36,959 bases of DNA, taken from contig NMRA01000121.1 in NCBI GenBank assembly GCA_002633005.1, forward strand, positions 1 through 36,959. Direction: 5' to 3'. This document shows positions 1 to 9,639 of this stretch, piece after piece. Each line of letters starts with the position of its first letter. The first letter of the stretch is position 1. Source of the stretch: Phoronis australis (taxonomy: Eukaryota; Phoronida; Phoronidae). The notes under the pieces were generated by a model. It was not told the DNA's origin and made no database searches. It saw only the letters and a program-made list of their open reading frames with translations. A program made the translations under genes and the position numbers.

Positions 1-805
1 CATTGTGACATGTGAAAAAGGGAAGGTAAGGATGGTGAATGAGCAGGGGCAAGGAATTGACTAGTTGGCTGCTTGACTTTAAATTCAACCCAAGAGAAAA
101 TGTTGATCAAACATGGCTATCAAGACCATAGCCTACTTTACGTATTCTTCAAAGTAACTGACAGACACATCTCTTGCTAAAACTGAAGTTCATTCACCGT
201 CCTGAGGCTTAAGGGCAATGCAGCATTTTTTTCTCAATACTCACAATTCACTTGTGTTCTGGTGGGAAAAGTCTTCTGCCAGAATTTATGTTTGATCTAC
301 TTGCATTTTATGCTGCATCCAGTGGTGGTTCCTTTTTTCACAAATTGTAAAATTATGGATTCCTTGTTATCACTAGCAATAAATGTCTCCAATAGGAAAG
401 GATAAAGGGACCAATCCAAAAGCAGGAAAAGGGGGGTCCATATTCTCACTTTAATATTACATTTAACGAGTGAAATACCGTTTATGTCCAAATTCAGCCC
501 CAAAATATCGCAATCAATAAACTGGGTTTATCATAATGACAGAGCCTGTAAAATAAACCATTCCGTATAGTTTGAGGAAGCAAAGGGCTAAAAATAAGTG
601 AACCTATAAATGCAGAAACTGTCATGCATTGAATTATTGAATTTTGAGAATTTCAGTAACTAGCATTTCACGAAAGGAAATGAATTAATACAGACACTAT
701 GTTACACAGAACATAAACCTAAAAAGAATTAGAAAATTGAAATCTAAAGTGCATGAAATCTACATAGATCTGAGTAATTGTTTGACAAGTGAAAAAGGGA
801 AGGTA
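1..805. other. intergenic or intron sequence; possible sushi-exon fragment at left edge
   Basis: No supported gene. The first ~40 bases read I-V-T-C-E-K-G-K in one frame, which resembles the third-Cys segment of a sushi module, but there is too little to annotate. A near copy of the same ~30 bases occurs at about 785-815. Confidence 0.4.
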
Positions 806-1225
806 GGAATGGTGACCATAGTATATAAAATCGAGTAATTTTTTCACAACAGCTTTCTGTCATCAAGCACTGAATTAGCATGCACTGACCCGACCTTGGT
901 GCCCAGCATTGAAAACTGGTAATGCTGGCTTCTCAACATTTGCACTCACGAATACTCCAACAGCATTACAAATTCTATATAATGAGACATACCAGTTTTA
1001 TATAAGCATTGGTTAGGATGAGAAACGAAACACATGGCAACTCGCCTGGCGCCAATCAAGAGCTCGTGCGACGAAGACTTCACGGGTCGGATCATTAGGT
1101 TTCACAGGCTGGCAGTTCAGTGTATTCTGGTTCGAACTGACGGCCTGATGATCCGACCCGTGATCAAGAAATACTAGAGGCACCGTGAACAAGCACAGGC
1201 AACGACAAGGATGGATAGTTCTTTG
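806..1225. repeat. dispersed repeat, copy of right arm of the 23-25 kb inverted repeat
   Basis: From 'gaccatagtatataaaatcgag' type sequence through 'gcattggttagg' to 'ggatagtt', this follows 24750-25145 in the same order and orientation, with small indels (for example 'cttctcaacatttgcactcacgaa' against 'cttctcaaaacattttcattcacgaa'). Confidence 0.7.
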
Positions 1226-1240
1226 GTAAGCCGAAGGCTT

Positions 1241-1402
1241 TGATTGGTCGCCTTCCTTTTAATCGACCAATCAGAGCATTCATTTCAAATCGACCAATCA
1301 GAGCCTTAGATTCAGCTGACCAAACAGATTCTTCCTTTCAATTGACCAATCAGATTCTTCGATTCAATCGACCAATCAGAGCCTTTTAATCGACCAATCA
1401 GA
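1241..1402. repeat. tandem CCAAT-motif array
   Basis: Five copies of 'GACCAATCAGA' on the plus strand (at about 1265, 1292, 1344, 1370 and 1393), one diverged 'GACCAAACAGA' and one inverted 'TGATTGGTC', joined by short A+T-rich spacers. It looks like a degenerate minisatellite of 22-27 bp. Each unit is a good CCAAT box (NF-Y type). Confidence 0.75.
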
Positions 1403-1419
1403 ACACACACACACACACA
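1402..1419. repeat. (CA)n microsatellite
   Basis: Short run of CA dinucleotides directly after the CCAAT array. Confidence 0.85.
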
Positions 1420-1429
1420 AAGCAACACT

Positions 1430-1700
1430 CAAAATGTCCAGCCACCCTAGCGGGCACTACTTATTAATGTGGGCGGTAAATTCAGCAGTGGCTCAAAAGT
1501 GAATTCAACCGTGCCTGGGTGAGGTACAGATCAACCGTCTCTTAGGTGTGTACATTCGGCCGAGGATCAAAAGTAAATCCAACCGTAACTCAAAAATATT
1601 GAGAGTAAAATTAACCGTGGCTCAAAAATCACCGGGTGCAAAATCAGTCGTGACTCAAAAAACTGTTGAGTGCATACCAGGCATCTATAATCTGTCGGTA
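1430..1700. repeat. dispersed repeat with internal ~33-bp tandem units
   Basis: It begins 'aaaatgtccagccaccctagcgggc' and contains about five imperfect units of the form 'AAATTCAACCGTGGCTCAAAA' (about 1488-1676). A shorter copy, with one complete and one partial unit, is at 35776-35890, 34 kb away in the same orientation. Confidence 0.7.
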
Positions 1701-1897
1701 ATTTCCAGCTTCATGTTTCTCTGTGGGTAGCTGCTGAAACTGCACAACATTCTTTGTCATTCGAATTTTGCCTCTGTAATAACGTTTTCTTTGTCTTTGA
1801 AGGATCATTTTTGTAGACATGTCATGGCTATATTAGGCCCTAGTAACGGGGCTATTACTGTTTGGCGTTAGTTCAGTGCCTACACCTATGATTTCAG

Positions 1898-2092
1898 AAC
1901 TAACATGTAGAGTGGTCGGCGGAGATCACGTTTCACCGATTGGCTTGAGTGTTGGTTTTAAGGTGAAATATGGAGCGTCGGTGCGCTATAGATGCGACCG
2001 AAAATGGATGCGCAACTACGTCGCCGAGTTTGTCGTTAAGTGCGTCGGACTGGATATGTACAATGATACCACTGACTTGAGTTGTCGAAATG
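1898..2092 (+). CDS. sushi-like exon A
   Basis: 195 nt, phase 1-1, acceptor 'atttcag' and donor 'GTGAGG'. The 65-residue module begins E-L-T-C, has the core V-R-Y-R-C-D-R-K-W, then F-V-V-K-C and a final S-C. It has four cysteines in the sushi order. It is the same length as exon B and clearly its paralogue (shared motif 'RCDR.W.RN.V..F'). Confidence 0.82.
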
Positions 2093-5000
2093 GTGAGGAA
2101 AAGCGTGGTCCCCTAAGATGATTGTTTGATACGGAACTTTAAGCAGCTACATCATGATGTTTTAACATGTAGCTGCTTAAAGTTCCGTAAAACACAAACA
2201 ATAAACGCTGAGGTCTGGCAAGGCCTGTCGTTTTCAGTCACGAAGGATAATTTTTTGTTGTTGTTTTGAAAGTATATTGCAGCACTGAGCAGACTTTTTA
2301 TGAACGCCGGGGAACCCTAGACCACCTTCTCAGTCTAAGCTTGTGATGTGACTGTCATTTTCAGGAGTCCCGGAATTTGATAACCAGTTTGTTGCCCATT
2401 TTCATCATTGCACAAATCTGGATCTCACTATGCGAGACCCCTGTGAGCGACTGCTACCCCTTTATCTATATCTAACTCGTAATAACGACAATAATTTCAG
2501 AAATCAAATGCAGAGTGCTGACTGGTCCCCACGTGAGCACCGTTGACGATGTCTTATCCAGATCAGTTACGTACGGCAGAACGGTAATCTATCGGTGCGA
2601 CAGAGGATGGGCGAGAAACCGCGTTGTTGATTTCGCATTGCCGTGTGACGAATCTTTTTTAGAAATTGATTCAGACAACTTTGGATGCTTGGAAGGTAAA
2701 GCCTCGCTGTGAATATGATAGTTAATAATTTAGAATTAAAGTTTTGAATAACTGCATCTTCAGTTTTAAAGATTCCTGTGAGAAATTTTATTATGAAAAG
2801 TTCCGTTACCTTCCGTTCTGAAGTCGACCAGCTAAGTCAATGAGTTGCGGTGCTCTATTTTTGTGGGAATTACAATTCCCCGTACGTTTTTCAAATTCAC
2901 CCCAGCAATCAGTTATCATCCTTACCAAAGGTTGTACCAAAGAACAAAAAGCAAATTGTGGACAAACAAATTTTCAAAGTCCTTAAATTAGTTAATTTAT
3001 AAAATGTTCATTTTCTGGAACCACTGTTCTAATTCAGTTGTGTGACATTGTTTCTATTTTTTTCAAGAAACATGCAGCCTTTCTCTAAATAGAAGTCATG
3101 GTCTGACAGCTTTTGCTCTTAGAAATGACAAGTGGCAACTCGTTGATTTTGACAAAAAGATGGAGTTGTTCGACGGCGAAAAGTTATTAGTACGGTGTGA
3201 GCCATCCTATTCACTCGCCCAACCTTGTCCCACTACCAACAGCACAAGAGAATGTGCGGACACGTGCAGTGGAGGGTCATTGACGCTGGACTATAATAAA
3301 ACTGTCTGCGAAGGTTTGTTTAATTCATTCCGTGTGTTACACGTGCACTTTTTCTCACATTAATAATACACGTGAAATCGCTTCGATACACAACACGAAA
3401 CGAGCTCTGTCCGTTTCAGGCAGTTATAGAAGGCATAGTTGTTAGACGGTTAAGTCTCCCAATATTTGCCAACACTTTTGCCACGACATGAATATGTTCT
3501 TGCTTTATTTTCACATTAGGCAACACTTTAACAATGATAGACTCCAATGCATACAGTATACGCACCTCGTGAAAAGGCAACAGTGCCGTCTAGAATGCAG
3601 TTTATATCCAGCAAACTACATCCTGTCCGTTAATTTAAAAAAAAAATGTATAACTGTATTTTAGTCTGGTGGTGTCAGCCGCGATTATAGGAAACCACAT
3701 GCTGCAATTGGGGAGACGGAGCGACAGCAGGAGGTGCTGTGCAATAATTTTAACTACTCACCAGTCTGAAAATACTGTACTTACTTGTAAACAGGTCACG
3801 TGTCTACCTTCTGGTGGGACTGTAATTCATCCATTTTTTCAGTTATACACTTTGTTCGTAAAACAAGACTCCCTAACGGACTACATGTCTACATTTTATT
3901 GTGACTGTAGAGTGTGGTCAAAGATTCCTTCAAACGCATTGTGTAAGGTTTCAGCTACATGCGTCTTTGTGATGAAAAAGCAGCGACGTTTACATTTCCT
4001 GGAGTTCCCCTGAATCGCTGTTGTTGGACATGTCAAATGTACCGTTTCAACCCTCTAGGATTGCTCTGTGTCCTAACGGGCGGTGAGAATGCCTTTCCTT
4101 CAACCCGAGCTGTAGGCGACCACATTCGAGTGAAGGAAACTGTCGAGTATGCTTGCAGTCATCGATGGTCCCGCAAGGGTGAAAGGTTCTTCAGAGTCAC
4201 GTGTGTTTACTTGGACAATAATCGCACAAGTTTATATCCGAACGACATAGAATGCCGAGACGGTACTTCTTTTAGTGATGACACGTATCCTTACACCATT
4301 GCACTCATAAATATGTAGTTGCTGAAGAATGCAACAGATAGTTCTGACAAAGCCAGTTTGGCCATGACCACGCTTACGAAGTATCCGTTGTGAAGTCCCA
4401 TAAGTGCTAAAAATCAGAATATGATCTGTGACAAAACTTTATGAGACTAAATCTCACCGTTGTATCTACCATTTTCAGTGATATTTTGTTTAAATTTGAG
4501 CCGACGTTTAAATTCAATTATTACATCCTGAAATACCACAGCGCACTCTTTGATTCTGTGGTATACTTGCACAAGTGTGTGCGTATGTAAGGTACAATGC
4601 TCCACGTTATTTGTCTACTTCATAAATTGCAGCTTTACAATTTCTGGGTCAGTTTTGAAGCTTAAAAAAACGAACAGTGGCTATTTGTTGTACAATAAAT
4701 ACGAATTCACCCAATGGTAACACAAAAACGGGTAGAACGAGCGTTTTAGTGAAGCCAGGCAAGGTTAATTTGTTACACGAGACAACCAAACCAAGAGAGG
4801 AAGTCCACGCTCAGCATGCTGTTGTATTGCAAGTTCACAGCAGAAAATGTGTACAGTTGAGATGTGCACAAGCTCAACTAAACCAGGGCAGCTGCGTTCA
4901 TCGGGTGGGTCTCCAAAATTCGCGATATTCACCTATCATAGAATCCGTTTCAATTCTGGCCAAATCTTTGTAAAATCTCAACGGGCGTTACACTATACAT

Positions 5001-7333
5001 GTCGAAATCGCGACAGTTACAGCGTAGGTCCATCCATAAGTAAATAACAACAAGGCGCCATAACGTCCATTAACTTTTTTAACAGAACGCTATACCATTG
5101 CGACAAAAGATCAACTTAAGTGCCAAATAACTCTAACATTAACAGGCCTGTTATCCAAGTTTGGCAGAGTTCTGCAGAGGTATGCCTAATTTATTTTTTA
5201 AAACTACTGTGCTTTGTCTTCTTGTACTAGAAAATCATTCAGTCTAGATTTTTTTTTTGTAGAATCACCCCTCTCCGAATGCGAGGTCTCGATTCGCAAA
5301 CAACCGGGATTGCAAGTGTTCCAAGGCTTCATGGGGCAGTGGACTGAACTGTCATTAAGTTCTACCGTAAAGTATTCTATTGTCGTGCACCGGGTCCAAC
5401 AGTTTGATGACATCATGTTTAAATGCCAACCTGGTTATAAAAATATTATTCCGTGCATGTCGACCAAAGATCACCAGCCATTCTGCACGTTGGGATGCAT
5501 TGGAACCGAGATTAACTTGGACATCGACATTTGTAGAGGTAAAGTAACACCCATCATGTTATGGGATTATGAGGTTATGAGGTTATCATCGCATCTGCAA
5601 ATACGACCTCACAAAGTTATCATGTTGTTTTTCGACGTTTAGAATCTTGGAAGGAGTGATATAGTGAAAAGTGCATTGTCTATCGTTATAATCAGCGGCA
5701 ACATTAATTATTTTATTTCAAATGGCTGTTTAGCATATTTTATACAAGTCCAGATAGAGCGCGCAGGTATCCTAATCGATTTCTCTGACACCTCATTTCG
5801 AAACTGGTGTGTTTTAATGACTCCTAAACCAGTTCGTGTACACATTCTTCCTGAAAGGTTCGACTTTAATTTAAGCTTAGTGTATCTCTGTCAGATCTGG
5901 TATGCTCTTTCGCAGCGACCACGTGTGGGGTGGTACCTCTTATCCACCCAAGGAATGATGTCTAGAACAATTCACATTGAATGTGCTTGTATGAAAATTG
6001 GCAATACAGTTCCAATGTCTACTGATTAAGTTCGACATTTTAGTCAGCCACTGTCTGGTAAAAGTTCAGAGTGGTGCACGTTACAAATGGGTGGCGAGAA
6101 ACTCCGCCAACGAGACTGTTCCATTAGACGCGGAAGTCACGTGGACTTGTAACGTGGGATACGTGTGGCCTGACCACGTGGTGCAGAAAACAACTACCTG
6201 TAGTTCAGATGGCTTACTTCATCCGCAGCCCTGCCAACCGTTACCAGGTAATTTTTCAGCCTTTTGGTTGACCCTGTTGCACCAAAGTTAGGCAAAGTCA
6301 AGGATGATATGCATCCGGAGTGTAAATGTTCACTGCTAATATATTTACATGTAGTAATATTATGTCATCATTTTTAACCGTCAAACCACAATAGCGTGAC
6401 ATTGAAAACTATACCATGAATTTTGATATAGTACTTCTACGAACAAACGAAACCCGATTGGTGCAGGAAAGCATCCCTAAGTGTCACTAAAGTTATCAGT
6501 TTTGATCATAAGAAGAACCGTTGAAATGCAGTAGTTTGAAAGTATACTGGAAAACGTCGAAATTTGGCAAACTTTTGGCGCGCAAAATCGCGACTAAATA
6601 CGTATTCCTTTTCGAAAAGTTTTTCAATTCTGGCTAAATCGAGACGGATTTGATCCATGCACGTTGTAGAAATAGCGACAAAATAATGCGCCAATCTGTC
6701 CATTATTAGCTACGCTCAATACACACGTTTACTTAACCTCCGACGAAAGTTCGACAAAAACGTTACTTTATCGTGAAAAAAAGTTGTCTAAACCGCCAGA
6801 TAAATAAGGAAAGAAGTTTCTCCAGGTTTGGTACAGTCTTGTTGAGGTCTTTCGAAGTCTCTCTTGTTCATTTTAAAAACTATAATAGTATTTCACTCGT
6901 TATTGACGGCTTCACTGGAAGTCTTTATAGTTGCTCAACTACCCAAAAAGTGCGTCCAAGCTGGTTTTTGAACTGCATGGCCTATTATGACATTGTGGTC
7001 AGCAGTAGGTTTTCAAAGGAGCCCCACTTACCTCAGGTTATTAGTAAGGGAAGCAGGAGTACTCTGTAGGGGTCAGGTATGTTTAGAATAGACCACGAGT
7101 AGACCATACTGAAGGAAGCATTTTTACAATTAACAGTTTCAGATGGACCCAAAACCACTAAGGTCACAGAGACAGTGACATCACCTTACCAAAGTAATTT
7201 AAATCATTCATCAATCAACGTGGAAAAGGCTAAAGCGAAAGGCATCTCGTCCGCAACACCAGTTGCTAGCACTGCCACGGCTGTACTTCTTACAATCGTG
7301 ACGAACATTGCTCTGTTGAGAGCCATTGGATGA
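1898..7333 (+). CDS. GPI-anchored protein of sushi-like (CCP-variant) modules, multi-exon, 5' end not seen
   Basis: Nine exons in one gene model: 1898-2092, 2501-2695, 3068-3313, 4059-4262, 4857-5039, 5263-5538, 5749-5988, 6044-6247 and 7143-7333. A tenth candidate (3691-3942) is listed separately. Every internal exon starts and ends in phase 1 with AG/GT borders, and every junction keeps the frame, which is the classic arrangement of CCP/sushi modules. The modules share an N-terminal Cys, a 'V.Y.C..GW'-type core and a late Cys. The last full module (6044-6247) is the most canonical sushi. The final exon gives a Ser/Thr-rich stalk and a hydrophobic tail ending at TGA without a cytoplasmic segment, so GPI anchoring is likely. 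About 575 aa are visible. No signal-peptide exon was found, so the gene probably starts upstream. The domain order resembles GPI-anchored complement regulators such as CD55, but function is inference; binding or adhesion at the cell surface is the safest reading. Confidence 0.78.
2131..2188. repeat. perfect 22-bp inverted repeat (hairpin) in the intron after exon A
   Basis: Left arm 2131-2152 and right arm 2167-2188 are exact reverse complements, with a 14-base loop. It is probably a small MITE-like insertion; a hairpin RNA in the intron is the other possibility. Confidence 0.85.
2501..2695 (+). CDS. sushi-like exon B
   Basis: 195 nt, phase 1-1, acceptor 'ataatttcag', donor 'GTAAAG'. The module starts E-I-K-C-R-V, has the core V-I-Y-R-C-D-R-G-W-A-R-N, then F-A-L-P-C and a last F-G-C. 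It aligns end to end with exon A without gaps, so it is a recent tandem exon duplicate. It has four cysteines. Confidence 0.82.
3068..3313 (+). CDS. six-cysteine sushi-variant exon C
   Basis: 246 nt, phase 1-1, acceptor 'tttttttcaag', weaker donor 'GTTTGT'. It starts E-T-C and has six cysteines rather than four. After 'LLVRC' the spacing is C-x9-C-x8-C-x3-C-x13-C. It has N-glycosylation sequons (N-S-T and N-K-T). The C-terminal half matches the exon at 5263-5538, not the four-Cys exons, so it belongs to a second module type. Confidence 0.72.
3691..3942 (+). CDS. candidate extra sushi-like exon D (alternative exon or decayed)
   Basis: The open frame contains a module-like stretch: V-T-C-L-P-S-G-G, later Y-M-S-T-F-Y-C-D-C-R-V-W. 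A phase-1 acceptor (AG at 3689-3690) and a strong phase-1 donor (t|GTAAGG at 3942/3943) fit the other exons. The acceptor has a poor pyrimidine tract and the exon's first part (R-R-C-C-A) looks unlike the family, so the true start is uncertain. It ends on 't'; joined to the next exon (4059, starting 'ga') it would read TGA. It therefore cannot be spliced to that exon in frame, but it can be joined to the exon at 4857. Confidence 0.4.
4059..4262 (+). CDS. sushi-like exon F
   Basis: 204 nt, phase 1-1, acceptor 'ttcaaccctctag', donor 'GTACTT'. The module is G-L-L-C-V-L-T-G-G, with core V-E-Y-A-C-S-H-R-W-S-R-K-G, then F-R-V-T-C and final I-E-C. Four cysteines; it aligns with exons A and B. There is an N-R-T glycosylation sequon near the end. 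Confidence 0.8.
4857..5039 (+). CDS. sushi-like exon E, only two cysteines
   Basis: 183 nt, phase 1-1: acceptor 'aaatgtgtacag', donor a|GTAAAT. With the preceding exon it reads V-E-M-C, and the core is A-L-H-Y-T-C-R-N-R-D. Only the first and second family cysteines are present and the C-terminal third is missing. This is a truncated or decaying module, or the true donor lies elsewhere. Frame with both neighbours is kept. Confidence 0.62.
5263..5538 (+). CDS. six-cysteine sushi-variant exon G
   Basis: 276 nt, phase 1-1, strong acceptor (T-run then 'gtag'), donor 'GTAAAG'. The first Cys is in L-S-E-C-E-V, then 'DIMFKC', with spacing C-x9-C-x9-C-x3-C-x11-C. This nearly equals the spacing in the exon at 3068-3313; the segment after the second Cys also shares P-x-Y and a basic/hydrophobic run. 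It is the second copy of the six-Cys module. Confidence 0.8.
5749..5988 (+). CDS. sushi-like exon H
   Basis: 240 nt, phase 1-1, acceptor 'catattttatacaag', donor t|GTATGA. It has N-W-C-V-L-M, then L-V-Y-L-C-Q-I-W, then I-H-I-E-C. The Y.C core and the late Cys place it in the family, but it is strongly diverged. An alternative acceptor in the same phase lies a few codons downstream (after 'gcgcag', near 5766). The end 't' plus the next exon's 'tc' gives Phe, so the frame continues. Confidence 0.65.
6044..6247 (+). CDS. canonical sushi/CCP exon I
   Basis: 204 nt, phase 1-1, acceptor 'gacattttag', donor 'GTAATT'. It reads S-H-C-L-V, then A-E-V-T-W-T-C-N-V-G-Y-V-W, then T-T-T-C-S-S-D-G and Q-P-C. 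Four cysteines with the V.W.C..GY motif and the C..DG...P.C end make this the best match to the standard sushi domain and anchor the family assignment of the others. Confidence 0.85.
7143..7333 (+). CDS. terminal exon: Ser/Thr stalk and GPI-signal tail
   Basis: Acceptor 'taacagtttcag', phase 1; the codon joins as GAT (D). It encodes D-G-P-K-T-T then a Thr/Ser-rich linker with an N-H-S sequon, a small-residue patch (S-S-A-T-P-V-A-S), and a hydrophobic run 'TAVLLTIVTNIALL' followed by R-A-I-G and TGA at 7331-7333. A hydrophobic C-terminus with no cytoplasmic tail after a small-residue omega-like site is the GPI-anchor signature. A single-pass membrane tail is less likely because only four residues follow. 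Confidence 0.78.
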
Positions 7334-7680
7334 TCGTATGAGCGTGTTATCCTGTATATCACAGAAGATCAAAGTGAAGTGTTACGTGAACTACTTCATT
7401 TGAAGATTCTTTCTATTCCATCTTTGGTAATGTTATCACGCAAGTAGTTGTACCCCCATACGTGACCAAAATTGATTTGGGATGTAGCAGTTGCTCGGTT
7501 ATTGAAACGGAAGATAGTCAGTCACAAGATATTAAACTTCATTAATTCCCGTTTGTCACATACCAGCCTTTCTGGTTCTACATCTAAAATTTCGACAGTT
7601 ACATTCGTAAGGAGTCATCTGCTCAGATGTATAGCATCTTTCCAGGCACCATAGTCCTTTCCTCAGTCATTTATGAATGT
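7334..7680. other. 3' UTR / intergenic, nothing else seen
   Basis: Sequence downstream of the sushi stop codon. No coding signature or RNA gene is recognised. Confidence 0.4.
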
Positions 7681-7689
7681 GGTCAACAA

Positions 7690-9060
7690 TGGCCACCACA
7701 GTACCATCTTGCGTCCGATGTCAACCAAAACAGGTTTTGAGTCATTTACAAAGCGCATACTGTGCGCAAATTTTATGGATACTGCGTGAAAACAAAACAA
7801 TTATGACAAAGCAATAAAACAGGAGAAATTTCGTTTCTTCTTGTAATAATAGCGCTGAAGACGACGATGCCGGATCCAACAGTGTTTTAAACGTGGATCA
7901 TAAAAGATGAAGTCAAAGTTGCATATACTGACGACGCCATTGGCGTGAAACCACCGCCAAAACTGATAATGCAACAAACGGCGACAATCTTGTAACAAAA
8001 TGCTTTCCACTCCGACTAGGCCAATGACAATGTTATCGCAAACACCAAAGACAACACTGGAAACCTGAGGAATGATCAACCTATAAAAGAAAGGTAGTCA
8101 GAGATCTCGAATGACTTCAAAATGGTCAGTCGCAGTGAAGAATTTTAACAACTTAAATTAAACATTGAAAAATGGCCATCACGTTGCCACCTTCCGTCCG
8201 ATTCCAATCAACTGAAACTATTCCCGAGATAATGAGAGTTCATATGTTGCGAGCAAATTCAAGTCAGTCGAACGAAAAATATCGTACGTACCATGCAAAT
8301 GATAGAACAGCCTAGAACTCTTGTTCGTCTACTCTGAGCTAGACAACTACAGCATGCTTGCAACGTACGAGTGTTGGCCGTTAGTCACTTTAAAAATCTC
8401 CAGATGGTAAAGTCATAGATGGAAACGGAGGCCACGTCTTGTAGCTTTCGATGAGATCTTTCCATAAACCAAGTTTCAGAAAAGTCCGTCTAAGGACACA
8501 AGAGCTGTGGCACAAATCACCGATCAATAAAAAATGTGTCTTCATAAAATCACGAATAATTCCAGAACAGTAAGTCGTAGTGAGGAAAGGATGACACACT
8601 CCCGACAAGATATCTCTACACAAAATTCAAAACAACTCCTAAAAGAATCCGCAAAGCGAATCGAAGAACTGCCGTCAAAGCGACTCATCTAGTGTTCGCC
8701 GTGTTTCGACCAAAGGCAAAAGGCCTCAAACTATTAATGAGTCGCATGGTACTTGAAATTTCTATGTCGATCGGTCAGTATTGCAAATAACAGGAAATCT
8801 ATAGAACCCGTGACGTTCTTGACTTCTAAGACCAACGGTAAGTCGGGGCAAGAAACTTGTTCTCCACTTGTGTATCTCTTCAGGAGGTCTACCAACTTCA
8901 GAAAGATTTGTCACAGAACGTCAGCGCTTTGGCATGAAAGGTCAATCAATGAAAATAGCAGTCCGGCATTGGAAAATAATGAATAACTCAACAACGGTAG
9001 GTCGTAGCGAGAAACGTATAATACAAACCACGGACTGTTGTTTAATCTTTTTATTCGTCA
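7690..9060. repeat. three diverged local repeat units
   Basis: Unit starts are alike at about 7690 ('atggccaccacagtacc') and 8172 ('atggccatcacgttgcc'). Unit ends are alike at about 8121, 8567 and 8992 ('ggtcagtcgcagtgaag', 'agtaagtcgtagtgagg', 'ggtaggtcgtagcgag'). The unit is about 430-480 bp. The second and third also share a coding-like stretch: F-R-K...L-W-H...I-N in the plus frame. No intact gene; they may be decayed tandem exons or an old satellite-like duplication. Confidence 0.55.
7813..7818 (+). terminator. candidate polyadenylation signal of the sushi gene
   Basis: AATAAA about 480 nt after the stop codon at 7333. It is the clearest canonical hexamer downstream, but such hexamers are common in A+T-rich DNA, so this is tentative. 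Confidence 0.25.
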
Positions 9061-9630
9061 CATAACTGTAAATTCTGTGTGGTCCGTTCTATTCTTATTT
9101 TGAGATAAGCCTTTTGTCTATTATTCTGTTCGAGTACATATTGGCTTACGGAATTTCCTACTGTTTGGAACGCTGCTATCCAACGTAATGTATCTCGCGA
9201 GAGCACAGCGGGACGTTCAACTCTTGAAAAACCTGAAAATTTGAAGAGTATAATGGGCCAAAGACTTCAAAAACCTTACACAAAGATTATTGAAACTGAT
9301 TCCAACGTCAATTTTCCACCTTTTACGACTACCGGAAGTGCAACAGGCTACTTGATAAACTATGTCAAATCAGCAGATTTTACTCCAAAGCCACTATTTT
9401 CATGCGATTTCTAACAACTGAGTGACAGTGCATTCATACTGACACCACTTCCCAGATTCCAGAAATCAGGTGAAAAGTGGGTGTCGACCAGCCAGATTTT
9501 TCACAAATCCAAAGAGTTTGAATGGTACCTGAATTTCTTTCGAAATTTCGACTTCCCTCTTCAAGTAGTAAAGATGAGGAAGTTAATATTATCACTTTAT
9601 CACGTGGTCACTTGTGGGCACCCAGGACGG
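9061..9630. other. intergenic, nothing recognised
   Basis: No coding or RNA signal was seen on either strand. Short ORFs here lack family motifs or splice context. Confidence 0.4.
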
Positions 9631-9639
9631 GGGGCATTT

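Noticed and set aside
1548-1730. 60-codon ORF
   Set aside because: It is a translation of the ~33-bp tandem repeat, not a gene.
5204-5416. Minus-strand ORF overlapping exon 5263-5538
   Set aside because: Shadow of the real plus-strand exon, which has good splice sites and the family Cys pattern.
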